From positions 496,001 through 560,000 of the forward strand of contig NZ_JACBZH010000001.1 in assembly GCF_013407855.1 (NCBI RefSeq): DNA of 64,000 bases, in the 5' to 3' direction. The DNA comes from Actinopolymorpha rutila. GTDB taxonomy: Bacteria > Actinomycetota > Actinomycetes > Propionibacteriales > Actinopolymorphaceae. This document shows, piece by piece, positions 51,927-60,126 of this stretch. The notes under the pieces were generated by a model. It was not told the DNA's origin. It saw only the letters and a program-made list of their open reading frames with translations, and did no database searches. Made by a program: the position numbers and the translations under genes. Every line of letters begins with the position of its first letter. Position 1 is the first letter of the stretch.

Positions 51927-52030
51927 GGGTCGCCTCCCCGTGTCCGGTTTCTCCGTCACGCCACACCGTAGCGGGAGGGCCCGGCAGGGGAAGACGCCAG
52001 TAAAAGTGGTGCGCGATCCTGGTCGGGAAG

Positions 52031-52060
52031 TGTCCGGCCGGCCGCGTCGGCCTCGACGTC
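52031..52060 (+). promoter_or_regulatory. Candidate ECF-type promoter before the YCII gene
   Basis: TGTCCG (52031-52036) and CGACGTC (52054-52060) are 17 bp apart. ECF42 promoters have a TGTCGA-like -35 and a CG(A/T)C-like -10 from what I recall, so this is a candidate autoregulated promoter with two -35 mismatches. Confidence 0.3.
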
Positions 52061-52110
52061 AGGGGTGAGCGGTGCCGAACCCCGGCGCCACGCCGAGAGG
52101 GAGTGAACCC

Positions 52111-52527
52111 GTGAAGTACATGATCCTGACGTACGCCTCACAGCAGGACTACGACGGCATGGCCGGCAAGGGCGGGGACCAGCCGGCCTGGTCGGAGGAG
52201 GACTTCGCCGCGATGGGCGCGTTCATGGAGAAGTTCAACGCCGACCTCGCCGAGTCCGGTGAGCTGGTCGAGACGCGTGGCCTGGACGCGCCGGTGCACA
52301 CCCGGCGGCTGGGGTCGAGGGACGGCCGGCCGGTGGTGACGGACGGGCCGTACGCGGAGACCCAGGAGGTGCTCGCCGGCTACTGGATCGTGGAGTGCGA
52401 CAGCTTCGACCGGGCGACCGAACTCGCTGCCCGGCTGGCCGACTGCCCCGGACCGGAGTCGGTCCGGGCCACCGCGTACGCCGACGTCCGGCCGGTGGTG
52501 GAGTCCAGGTCCGAGCTGGAGGCGTGA
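52111..52527 (+). CDS. YCII-related (DGPF) protein
   Basis: 138 residues of the YCII family: VKYMILTYASQ at the start and DGPYAETQEVLAGYWIVE near 79-96, the DGPF-type motif. These proteins are the usual partners of ECF42 sigma factors. The stop is 3 bp before the sigma start. Their role is not settled; a ferredoxin-like fold with an active His/Asp pair has been proposed for the family. GTG 52111 is preceded by GAGAGGGAG. Confidence 0.85.
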   Translation: MKYMILTYASQQDYDGMAGKGGDQPAWSEEDFAAMGAFMEKFNADLAESGELVETRGLDAPVHTRRLGSRDGRPVVTDGPYAETQEVLAGYWIVECDSFDRATELAARLADCPGPESVRATAYADVRPVVESRSELEA

Positions 52528-52530
52528 GCG

Positions 52531-53772
52531 GTGACCGAGGTCGAGGACCTGCTGCGCACGCTGGCGCCGCGGGTCCTCGGCGCGGTCGTCCGGAGGTACG
52601 GCCACTTCGACACCGCCGAGGACGCCACCCAGGAGGCGCTGCTGGCCGCCGCCACCCGGTGGCCGGTCGACGGCGTACCGGACGACCCGCGCGCCTGGCT
52701 GGTCACCGTCGCCGCGCGCCGGCTCACCGACCTGCTGCGCAACGAGCAGGCCCGGCGACGGCGCGAGGACACCGTCGCCTCATGGGTGTTGCCCGACCAG
52801 TGGCTGACGCCGCCCGCCGACCGGCCCACCTCCGACACCGACGACTCGCTGATCCTGCTGTTCATGTGCTGCCATCCGGCGCTGTCGGCGGAGGCGCAGA
52901 TCGCGTTGACGCTGCGCGCCGTCGGCGGGCTGACCACGGCCGAGGTGGCTCGAGCGTTCCTCGTCTCCGAACAGACCATGGCCCGCCGGATCGGCCGGGC
53001 GAAACAGCGCGTCCGCGACAGCGGCGTGGCGTTCGGCATCCCGGCCGGTGCCGCACGCGACGACCGGCTGGCCGCTGTCCTGCACGTGCTCTACCTGATC
53101 TTCAACGAGGGGTACGCGAGTACGTCCGGGCCCGACCTGCACCGCGTGGAACTCGCCACCGAGGCGATCCGGCTGGCCCGGATGGTGCACCGGCTGCTGC
53201 CGGACGACAGCGAGGTGGCCGGGCTGCTCGCGCTCATGCTGCTCACCGACGCCCGGCGGGCCGCACGGGTCGGGCCGAACGGCGAGCTCGTCCCGATGGA
53301 CGAACAGGACCGCGGCCGCTGGAACGCCGACCAGATCGCCGAGGGGGTGGGTCTGGTCACCGCCGCGTTGCCGCGCGGCCACACCGGGCCGTACCAACTG
53401 CAGGCCGCGATCGCCGCGCTGCACGACGAGGCCCCGCGTGCCGAGGAGACCGACTGGCCGCAGATCGCCGCGTTGTACGGCCTGCTGCGCAAGCTCTCCG
53501 ACAACCCGGTGGTCGCGCTCAACCACGCCGTCGCGGTGGCCATGGTGGACGGTCCACGGGCCGGTCTTTCGCTGGTCGGGGCGCTGGAGTCCGACGGGCG
53601 ACTGGCCGGCGACCACCGGCTGCACGCGGTCCGGGGACACCTGCTGGAACGCGACGGTGATCCGGCCGGGGCCCGGGCGGCCTACCTCGCCGCCGCGGAC
53701 CGTACGTCCAGCCTTCCGCAGCAGCGGTACCTGCGCGCCCGCGCCGCCCGGCTGCCCGACGTCCAGGCGTGA
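52531..53772 (+). CDS. ECF42-like RNA polymerase sigma factor with C-terminal TPR-like extension
   Basis: 413 residues. Region 2 is at about 10-75 (YGHFDTAEDATQEALLAA, DDPRAWLVTVAARRLTDLLR), region 4 at about 115-170 (SAEAQIALTLRAVGGLTTAEVARAFLVSEQTMARRIGRAKQRV). Residues 180-413 are a helical extension (YLIFNEGYAS, LNHAVAVAMVDGPRAGL) that defines ECF42 and related groups and lacks a separate anti-sigma factor. The upstream YCII gene is 3 bp away, so the pair is one unit. It directs RNA polymerase to a small stress regulon. Confidence 0.88.
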   Translation: MTEVEDLLRTLAPRVLGAVVRRYGHFDTAEDATQEALLAAATRWPVDGVPDDPRAWLVTVAARRLTDLLRNEQARRRREDTVASWVLPDQWLTPPADRPTSDTDDSLILLFMCCHPALSAEAQIALTLRAVGGLTTAEVARAFLVSEQTMARRIGRAKQRVRDSGVAFGIPAGAARDDRLAAVLHVLYLIFNEGYASTSGPDLHRVELATEAIRLARMVHRLLPDDSEVAGLLALMLLTDARRAARVGPNGELVPMDEQDRGRWNADQIAEGVGLVTAALPRGHTGPYQLQAAIAALHDEAPRAEETDWPQIAALYGLLRKLSDNPVVALNHAVAVAMVDGPRAGLSLVGALESDGRLAGDHRLHAVRGHLLERDGDPAGARAAYLAAADRTSSLPQQRYLRARAARLPDVQA

Positions 53773-53800
53773 CCTGCACCGTGCTGTCGGCGGCGTCGCC

Positions 53801-53806
53801 TACGCT
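53801..53806 (+). promoter_or_regulatory. -10 box of the LigD-type polymerase gene (leaderless)
   Basis: TACGCT ends 6 nt before ATG 53813, and no Shine-Dalgarno sequence is present. Confidence 0.45.
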
Positions 53807-53812
53807 GCGGTC

Positions 53813-54784
53813 ATGACGTCGGAGGAGACGCGCGAGGGCGTGTCGCTCACCAACCTCGACCAGCCGCTGTTCGACGGGGCCGGGGCGACGAAGCGCGACC
53901 TGGTCGACTACCTCGACGTGGTCGGTGACCGGATCATCGCCGAGCTGGCCGGCCGACCGCTGTCGGTGGTGCGGGTGCTGCGCGGGCAGCCGCCGTTCAT
54001 GCAGAAGAACCTCCCGAAATACACCCCCTCGTGGGTGCGCAGCGTCTCGGTGTGGGCGGAGGCGTCCAAGCGGGAGATCCGGTACGCCCTGTGCGACGAC
54101 CGCCGGACGCTGCTGTGGTTCGGCAACCAGCGCGCGATCGAGTACCACCCCACGCTGTCCCGTGCCGACAGCGTCACCCACCCGACCGCCCTCATCCTCG
54201 ACATCGACCCGCCGGAGGGCGACGACCTCGCCGCGGGGTTCGGCCTGGCCGTCGCGGCGGCGAAGCTGGTCCGGCAGGCGCTGGCCGACGCCGGGCTGGC
54301 CGGAGCGGTGAAGACCAGCGGCGCCAAGGGCCTGCACGTGGTCGTCCCGCTCGCGTCGGGGCAGGACGTGTGGGACGTCGCGGCCGCGACCCGGGCGCTC
54401 GCCGTGCGCGCCCAGCGGCTCGATCCGTCCGTGGCCACCACCGCGTTCATCCGCGAGGACCGGGCCGGGAAGGTGTTCCTCGACTCGACCCGCGCCGGCG
54501 GGGCCACGGTCGTCGCGGCGTACAGCCCGCGCGTCCGGCCGGGTGTGCCGGTGTCCTACCCCGTCGGCTGGGACGTGCTCGACGACATCGCACCGGGTGA
54601 CTTCACCATCCACACCGTGCCCGAGCTGATCGGCGCGGGTGACCCGTGGGCCGAGCAGTTGCCGGCACCTCAGACCCTGCGTGCCGACCTCGTGGCCGAG
54701 GGGCACACGATCCCGGTGGCCCGCGTCCAGGCGATGCACGAGGGCAAGCGCCGCGCCCGTGCTCGGCGCGGGGAGTCCACCTAG
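53813..54784 (+). CDS. LigD-type polymerase/primase domain protein (stand-alone)
   Basis: 323 residues corresponding to the polymerase domain of ligase D. The catalytic DxD is D130-I-D132 in LILDIDPP; VKTSGAKGLHVVVPL and the later LDSTRAGGATVVAAYSPR are characteristic. The ligase and phosphoesterase parts are missing, and no Ku gene is in the window. Such PolD/PrimC-type proteins fill gaps or act in end-joining. Its TAG stop overlaps the convergent helicase stop inside CTAG. The longer frame upstream belongs to the sigma gene in another frame. Confidence 0.85.
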   Translation: MTSEETREGVSLTNLDQPLFDGAGATKRDLVDYLDVVGDRIIAELAGRPLSVVRVLRGQPPFMQKNLPKYTPSWVRSVSVWAEASKREIRYALCDDRRTLLWFGNQRAIEYHPTLSRADSVTHPTALILDIDPPEGDDLAAGFGLAVAAAKLVRQALADAGLAGAVKTSGAKGLHVVVPLASGQDVWDVAAATRALAVRAQRLDPSVATTAFIREDRAGKVFLDSTRAGGATVVAAYSPRVRPGVPVSYPVGWDVLDDIAPGDFTIHTVPELIGAGDPWAEQLPAPQTLRADLVAEGHTIPVARVQAMHEGKRRARARRGEST

Positions 54785-56970
54785 CCTACGGCGGTGTCGC
54801 GGAGCTCGGCCGGCAGCGGTTCAGCGTGTACGACGTGCAGGCTGGTGACCGCCCGGGTCAGCACGACGTACAACCGCGCCATCCCACGCGGCTCGGCCGC
54901 CACGATCCTGGCCGGCTCGGCGACCACCACCGCGTCGAACTCCAGTCCCTTGGCCAACATCGCGGGTACGCACACCAGCCGGGCCGTCTCCATCGCGTCG
55001 TCGGCGCTGCCGAGCAAGGCGGACGGGAGATTCCTGTCCAACAGGCCCGCTCGCAGTTCTGCGACGTCAGCGTCCGCCGCGATCATCGCGACCGAGCCCT
55101 CACCGGCCAGGGCGTTCCGGCAGGCGTCCGCGAGACTGTCAAGGAAGCCTTGCGGATCGGGGGATGCGGCGGGACGGGCGGAACTGATCCGCAGCGCGTC
55201 CGGCAGGGAACGGATCCCTGTCGGCCGGCCCAGGGCGGGCGCGATCGTCGGCAGCAGCCGGGCCGCGAAGTCGATGATCTCGCCCGGCACCCGGAATCCT
55301 CGTTCCAGCTCGACCAGCCGGGTCCCGGGCATCTCCAGGTGCTCGAAGACCTGCTCCCACGAACCCGTCGTCCACGCCGACGTCGCCTGGGCGAGGTCGC
55401 CCAGCACGGTCGCGGAGCCGGTACGGCAGCGCCGGCCGAGTGCCCGTAGCTGCATTGCCGACAGGTCCTGCGCCTCGTCCACGACCAGGTGACCGAGGGA
55501 ACCTGCCCGGCGTTCGATCAGGTCGGTGAGCTCGTCGAGCAGGACCAGCTCCGCCGGCGACCACTTCGCCGACTTCGCCGACCGCGGGGGCTTGGCCCAG
55601 GCCAGCTCGGCCCTCTCGTCCTCGGCGAGGTCGGCGCCGGCCGCGGCCGCGAGGAACGCGGCGTCCGACAGCAGCCGGAACAGCACCTGCTCCGGCGTCA
55701 CCTTCGGCCACACCTGGTCGACCAGCGCCTTCACCGGCCGCGACCGGGCCACGGCGTTCTGAACCCTGTCGTCGGGTGACTCGCCGCGGCGTTCCATCAG
55801 CACCAGCACCTCGTGTGCGATCCGCTGTGCGAGCGAGTTGCGTCCGGGTGCGTAGCGGGTCGCACCGCGCAGCGACTCGACGATCTCCTGGACGGCGTAG
55901 TCGTGCACGCGGTAGCGGTTGGCTCCCTTGGTGTAGAGGATTCCCTCGGTCGGCGTACCGACGTGCAGCCACAGCGCGCGCAGCAGAACGGCCGCCATCC
56001 GGGCGTCGCCCTTGAGCTGCTCGGCCCGCGGGTCCCCGGTGACCGTGCCGGCAGCGCCGGCGGTGCCTACAGTGCCGGGCTGGCCGAGCAGCTCTTCTAC
56101 GGTGGTCTGGCGTACGTCGACCTCACCGAGGGCGGGCAGCACCTTGCGGATGTAGGACAGGAACGAGCGGTTGGGCCCGACGATGACGACGCCGCCGCGG
56201 CTGAGGCGTTCGCGTTCGGTGTAGAGCAGGTAGGCGATCCGGTGCAGCCCGATCGCCGTCTTGCCGGTGCCCGGCGCGCCCTGAACGCAGATGGACGGCT
56301 GCAGGGGCGCGCGAACCAGGTCGTCCTGCTCGGGCTGGATGGTGGCCACGATGTCGCGCATCGGTCCGGTACGCGGCCGCTCGATCTCGGCCCGCAGGAA
56401 GGCGTCCGCCTCGGTGCTGCCGGCGTCGATGGCGTCCGAGGCCGTACCCGTGCCGTCGAGGATCTCGTCGTCGTAGGCGGTGAGGTCGGCCGCGTCGGAG
56501 AAGCCGTAGCGACGGCGCCGGTGGACGTGCTGCCGGTCGGTGCGGGTGGCGCGGTAGAAGGGGACCGAGACCCGCGCCCGCCAGTCGATGACCAGCGGCG
56601 CACCCGCCTCGTCGTGGACGTGCCGGCGGCCGATGTGGATCCGGTCGGCCGCCTCCGCCACGGTCCCGGCGTCGTAGTCGATCCGGCCGAAGAACAGCGG
56701 CACGTCGGGCAGGTCGACCAGGGACTGGGCGCGCAGCCAGCGGGCGCGGAGGTTCGACTCGTTGGTGAAGCGTTCGTCGTTGTCCTCGCCACCGATCAGC
56801 GGGGTCTCGGTGGCCACGACGTCCGCGTGCATGCGGCGCAGAGCCGCGCGGGCGGTGTCCAGGAAGGCGCGCTCGGTCCGGAGTTCGGGGTCGGGGTCGT
56901 GCGGTCGGTCGGGTTCGGCGGGTTGCGGCTCGTGCGGCCGGCCGGCCGGCGTGGTGACGTACTCGATCAT
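54781..56970 (-). CDS. HelR/HelD-type RNA polymerase-associated helicase
   Basis: 729 residues. Walker A GAPGTGKTA (231-239), the UvrD-like VVDEAQDLS motif, LVELERGFRVPGEI and VVLTRAVTSLHVVHA are in the order of HelD-type SF1 proteins, and the N-terminal 200 residues are the expected arm. HelD/HelR frees stalled RNA polymerase; HelR of Streptomyces protects it from rifamycins. I saw no rifamycin-associated palindrome upstream. Start ATG 56970 has AGG close by, and an upstream Met at 57072 is less likely. Confidence 0.8.
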   Translation of the reverse strand: MIEYVTTPAGRPHEPQPAEPDRPHDPDPELRTERAFLDTARAALRRMHADVVATETPLIGGEDNDERFTNESNLRARWLRAQSLVDLPDVPLFFGRIDYDAGTVAEAADRIHIGRRHVHDEAGAPLVIDWRARVSVPFYRATRTDRQHVHRRRRYGFSDAADLTAYDDEILDGTGTASDAIDAGSTEADAFLRAEIERPRTGPMRDIVATIQPEQDDLVRAPLQPSICVQGAPGTGKTAIGLHRIAYLLYTERERLSRGGVVIVGPNRSFLSYIRKVLPALGEVDVRQTTVEELLGQPGTVGTAGAAGTVTGDPRAEQLKGDARMAAVLLRALWLHVGTPTEGILYTKGANRYRVHDYAVQEIVESLRGATRYAPGRNSLAQRIAHEVLVLMERRGESPDDRVQNAVARSRPVKALVDQVWPKVTPEQVLFRLLSDAAFLAAAAGADLAEDERAELAWAKPPRSAKSAKWSPAELVLLDELTDLIERRAGSLGHLVVDEAQDLSAMQLRALGRRCRTGSATVLGDLAQATSAWTTGSWEQVFEHLEMPGTRLVELERGFRVPGEIIDFAARLLPTIAPALGRPTGIRSLPDALRISSARPAASPDPQGFLDSLADACRNALAGEGSVAMIAADADVAELRAGLLDRNLPSALLGSADDAMETARLVCVPAMLAKGLEFDAVVVAEPARIVAAEPRGMARLYVVLTRAVTSLHVVHAEPLPAELRDTAVG

Positions 56971-57286
56971 CAGGACCTGGGCTCCTCTGGTCGTGAGGAC
57001 GCGTGGGGAGTTGGGCGACCACGTGCTTGACGCGGCCGCATCTGCCGAGACGACGAAGAGATCGGCGGCCATCGACGAGGGTCCCGCCCCGGAAGAGGTC
57101 CGGTTCGATTCGATCCTTCGAGGATTACTCGAGAGCCACCCAGGAAGCCCGGTGACGCTACCAGGGCGGTTGCCGGTGCGCCAACGGTTATTCGCGCCCG
57201 GCCGATGGGTAGCTCGCACTGTGGCGGACAACTCCAGCTCCGTCGGACGCGGCGTACTTCTGTCGGGGCTTCGGTCAGGCACCAGG
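56971..57286. other. 316-bp divergent intergenic region (HelR / PhoD)
   Basis: The gap holds the promoters of both genes. A 13-bp inverted repeat, ATCCT-TCG-AGGAT (57113-57125), lies in its AT-richest part; I see no clear -35/-10 pair. No small gene is evident. The GTG at 57221 in the PhoD frame would lengthen that protein, but the Tat motif would then be too far from the N-terminus. Confidence 0.5.
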
Positions 57287-58909
57287 GTGAGTTGGTCCAC
57301 GCACGCGCGCACAGCGAACTCGGCCCGGTGGCAGCCCTCCCGGAGACGGTTCCTGGGTATCGGGGGAGGCGGCGCCGCCGCGGTGCTGCTCGGCACCGGG
57401 GTGTTCGTCGAGAACTCCGTGACGTCGGTCCCGCTCGGGGGTGCCGACCCCTTCACCCTCGGCGTCGCCTCCGGTGATCCGGCGCCGCACGGTGTGGTGC
57501 TGTGGACCCGGCTGGCGCCGGAGCCGCTGGCTCCCGACGGGAGCGGCGGGATGCCGCCGAGGCCCGTGCGGGTGGAGTACGAGGTGGCCGCCGACGAGCG
57601 GTTTGCTCGCGTCGTCCGGGGAGGCCGGGTGGTCGCCACTCCCGAACTCGGCCACTCGGTGCATCCGGAGATCGCCGGCCTGGAACCCGACCGGGTGTAC
57701 TACTACCGGTTCCGCGTCGGCGGGGCGCTCTCCCCGATCGGGCGGACGAGGACGACGCCGCCCGTCCCGTCCTCGCCGAGGGAGCTGACCTTCGCGTTCG
57801 CCAGCTGTCAGACGTGGCAGGACGGCTTCTTCACCGCGTACGACCATCTGGCGCGGGAGGACCTCGACCTGGTGGTCCATCTGGGCGACTACATCTACGA
57901 GCACGTGCCCGACCGCGACCGGCGCGGGGAGATCCGGGAGTCGGCGCTGCGCACCGAGGTGTTCGACCTGCCTGGGTACCGGCTGCAGTACGGCCTCTAC
58001 AAGTCCGAGGCGCCGCTGCGGGCCGCCCATGCCCGCTTCCCGTGGATCGTGACGTTGGACGACCACGAGGTGGAGGACGACTGGGCCGGCGACCATGCCG
58101 GGACCACTCCGGTGCCGAGCGCGGACCCGGTCGCGTTCCGCAGGCGCCGGGCGGCGGCGTTCCAGGCGATGTACGAGAACCAGCCGATGCGGCTCGCACA
58201 ACTCCCGTCAGGGCCGGCGATGCGCCTGCACCGGCGGTTGTCGTACGGGCGACTGGTCGACCTCACCATGCTGGACACCCGGCAGTACCGCGACGACCAG
58301 CCGTGCGACGGTGGGAGATCGGCCACCTGCCCCGAGCGGTTCGCGCCTGGCCGGAGCATCCTCGGCGCCCGGCAGCGTGAGTGGCTGCTGAACGGGTTCG
58401 CGACCTCGCCGGCCCGGTGGCAGGTGCTCGGCAACCAGGTTCCGATGGGGCAGGGCGACCTCGACCCCGGCCCGGCCACGGAGGTGTCGCTCGACCCGTG
58501 GGACGGCTACGTCGCCGAGCGCAACCGCGTGCTCGGCGCCGCCCGGGATCTCGGCGTACGGAACCTCGTGGTGATCACCGGCGACCGGCACCGCAACCAC
58601 GCCTGGGACCTCAAGGCCGACTACTCCGACCCCGAGTCGCCGACGGTGGGCAGCGAGTTCGTGGGCACGTCCGTCACCACCCGCGGGGACGGCGAGGAGG
58701 TCGACGCGCGAGGGCGCCTGGAGCTCGCGTCGAACCCGCACCTGAAGTTCTACAACGCCCGCCGCGGCTACGTCCGGGTGCACGTGGACAGGCAGCGGTG
58801 GAGCACCGACTTCCGGGTGCTGCCGTACGTCACCCGGCCGGGCGCGCCGATCAGCACCCGCGCGACCTGGGTGGTGGAGGACCGCCGGCCCGGCGTCCAG
58901 GAAGGGTGA
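57287..58909 (+). CDS. phoD: PhoD-family alkaline phosphatase/phosphodiesterase, Tat-exported
   Basis: 540 residues from GTG 57287. SRRRFLGIGGGG at about 19-30 is a Tat signal, which fits the folded metalloenzyme PhoD. Motifs are SGDPAPHGVVLWTRL, FASCQTWQDG, HLGDYIYE, LDDHEVEDDW and ITGDRHRNHAWDL, the metal and substrate ligands of PhoD (Fe/Ca type). It frees phosphate from organic esters outside the cell. The start is uncertain (GTG 57221 is an option). It is divergent from HelR. Confidence 0.85.
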   Translation: MSWSTHARTANSARWQPSRRRFLGIGGGGAAAVLLGTGVFVENSVTSVPLGGADPFTLGVASGDPAPHGVVLWTRLAPEPLAPDGSGGMPPRPVRVEYEVAADERFARVVRGGRVVATPELGHSVHPEIAGLEPDRVYYYRFRVGGALSPIGRTRTTPPVPSSPRELTFAFASCQTWQDGFFTAYDHLAREDLDLVVHLGDYIYEHVPDRDRRGEIRESALRTEVFDLPGYRLQYGLYKSEAPLRAAHARFPWIVTLDDHEVEDDWAGDHAGTTPVPSADPVAFRRRRAAAFQAMYENQPMRLAQLPSGPAMRLHRRLSYGRLVDLTMLDTRQYRDDQPCDGGRSATCPERFAPGRSILGARQREWLLNGFATSPARWQVLGNQVPMGQGDLDPGPATEVSLDPWDGYVAERNRVLGAARDLGVRNLVVITGDRHRNHAWDLKADYSDPESPTVGSEFVGTSVTTRGDGEEVDARGRLELASNPHLKFYNARRGYVRVHVDRQRWSTDFRVLPYVTRPGAPISTRATWVVEDRRPGVQEG

Positions 58910-58952
58910 CGGGCGGAACTCATCGCGGGAGGCGCGGGAGGCGCCGAGGTGG

Positions 58953-59933
58953 TCAGCGCCGGCGCGCGGCCTCCACCAGCTCGGTGCAGCCGTCGAGGAG
59001 GCGTTGCAGACCGAACTCGAACAGCGCGTCCAGGTCGAAGTCGTACTCCTTCTCGGCCAGCCGGGCGAAGGTCACCAACCGTTGTTCGGCGACGATCCGG
59101 TCGATGGCCGGCTGCTGGGTCGCCATCCACTCCTCGCTCGTCAGCCCGCTGGTCGCTTCCGCCTCCGCCTCGCTTTCCAGGTTGACGGCCGTGCCGCGCA
59201 CGTAGTTGAACAGCGTGAGATGCATGGTGAAAGCGGTCTGCAGGTCGAGTCCCTCGGCGAGCAGGCCGGCGAGCACCCATTCGGTGTACGGGAGGGCGTG
59301 CGGGGTCGCCTGCGGGCGGGTGATCGACATGGTGGGCGCGAGCCAGGGGTGCCGGCGGAAGAGCGTCCACAGCGTGCGGGCCACCAGGTCGAGCCGCGGC
59401 CGCCAGCCGTCCGGTGGCTCGGCTGGGAGCGGCGAGGCCGCCAGCACCGCGTCCATCATCCGCAGCAGCAGGTCGTCCTTGTCGCGCACGTGCCGGTACA
59501 GCGACATCGTGGCGACCCCGAGGTCGACGGCCACCCGGCGCATCGAGGCGGCCGAAACCCCCTCGGCGTCCGCGATGGCGATCGCCGCCTCGACGACGCG
59601 TTCGGTGGTGAGCGTCCGGTCGGTGGCCGCGGCGGGACGGCTCTCCTGCGAGGTTCGTGCGTCGGTGGCGGGGCCGGTCGTGGTCGTCGTCCGGGTGCCC
59701 GTCCGTCCGCGCTCGGCGACCACGGTGCCGACACCGGGCACGGCCCGCACCAGGCCGAGGTGGCGGAGCTCGGTGAGCGCCTTCGTGGCGGTCGCCATCG
59801 CCACGCCCCACTCGCGGGTGATCTCCCGGGTCGAGGGAACCCGGTCACCCGGTGCGAGCTCGCCGGCCTCGATGCGGCGCCGGAGCGCGGCGACGACCTC
59901 GTGGTACCGCGACGCTGTGGACGAATCTGCCAT
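58953..59933 (-). CDS. Hybrid regulator: GntR winged helix fused to TetR-type protein
   Basis: 326 residues with two DNA-binding domains. Residues about 8-72 are a GntR winged helix (RRIEAGELAPGDRVPSTREITREWGVAMATATKALTELRHLG). Residues about 105-155 are a TetR helix-turn-helix (TTERVVEAAIAIADAEGVSAASMRRVAVDLGVATMSLYRHVRDKDDLL), followed by a TetR_C-type ligand domain to the end. AGGAGGGAGG precedes ATG 59933. It is divergent from an FAD monooxygenase and flanked by three copies of TGCACTAGT, its likely operators. Ligand unknown. Confidence 0.85.
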   Translation of the reverse strand: MADSSTASRYHEVVAALRRRIEAGELAPGDRVPSTREITREWGVAMATATKALTELRHLGLVRAVPGVGTVVAERGRTGTRTTTTTGPATDARTSQESRPAAATDRTLTTERVVEAAIAIADAEGVSAASMRRVAVDLGVATMSLYRHVRDKDDLLLRMMDAVLAASPLPAEPPDGWRPRLDLVARTLWTLFRRHPWLAPTMSITRPQATPHALPYTEWVLAGLLAEGLDLQTAFTMHLTLFNYVRGTAVNLESEAEAEATSGLTSEEWMATQQPAIDRIVAEQRLVTFARLAEKEYDFDLDALFEFGLQRLLDGCTELVEAARRR

Positions 59934-59958
59934 CCGAGGGCCTCCCTCCTGTCGAGCT

Positions 59959-59970
59959 GTACTAGTGCAC
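59959..59970 (-). promoter_or_regulatory. Operator copy A near the hybrid regulator start
   Basis: GTACTAGTGCAC is the exact reverse complement of the site at 60049-60060 and lies 26 bp before the regulator ATG. Confidence 0.55.
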
Positions 59971-60048
59971 CGAGGCGGCGCTCAGCCTAGCGTTCCGGCG
60001 CCGGTCGGACTGCCGGGTCGTCCGGCCCAGGCGTGCAGATCGTGATCA

Positions 60049-60060
60049 GTGCACTAGTAC
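60049..60060 (+). promoter_or_regulatory. Operator copy B in the divergent region
   Basis: GTGCACTAGTAC contains the palindrome ACTAGT and the 9-bp core TGCACTAGT shared by all three copies. Confidence 0.55.
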
Positions 60061-60090
60061 GGCATCCTGTAGTCTCCTTGGAAGCAAGGC

Positions 60091-60119
60091 TTGCACTAGT
60101 CATGCGTACACCGTACAGT
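60091..60119 (+). promoter_or_regulatory. Promoter of the FAD monooxygenase with operator copy C over its -35
   Basis: TTGCAC (60091-60096) and TACAGT (60114-60119) are 17 bp apart, and the -10 ends 7 nt before ATG 60127, so the mRNA is leaderless. Operator copy C (TGCACTAGT, 60092-60100) covers the -35 box, exactly 42 bp (four turns) from copy B. Confidence 0.65.
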
Positions 60120-60126
60120 CACCGGC

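Noticed and set aside
56971-57286. A rifamycin-associated element before the HelR gene
   Set aside because: I looked for the long GGGGCTTGC-type inverted repeat known before rifamycin-induced genes and found none; only a short ATCCT-TCG-AGGAT repeat is present.
58381-59205. Plus-strand frame overlapping the PhoD end and the hybrid regulator
   Set aside because: It is out of frame with PhoD, opposite to the regulator, and lacks protein-like composition.
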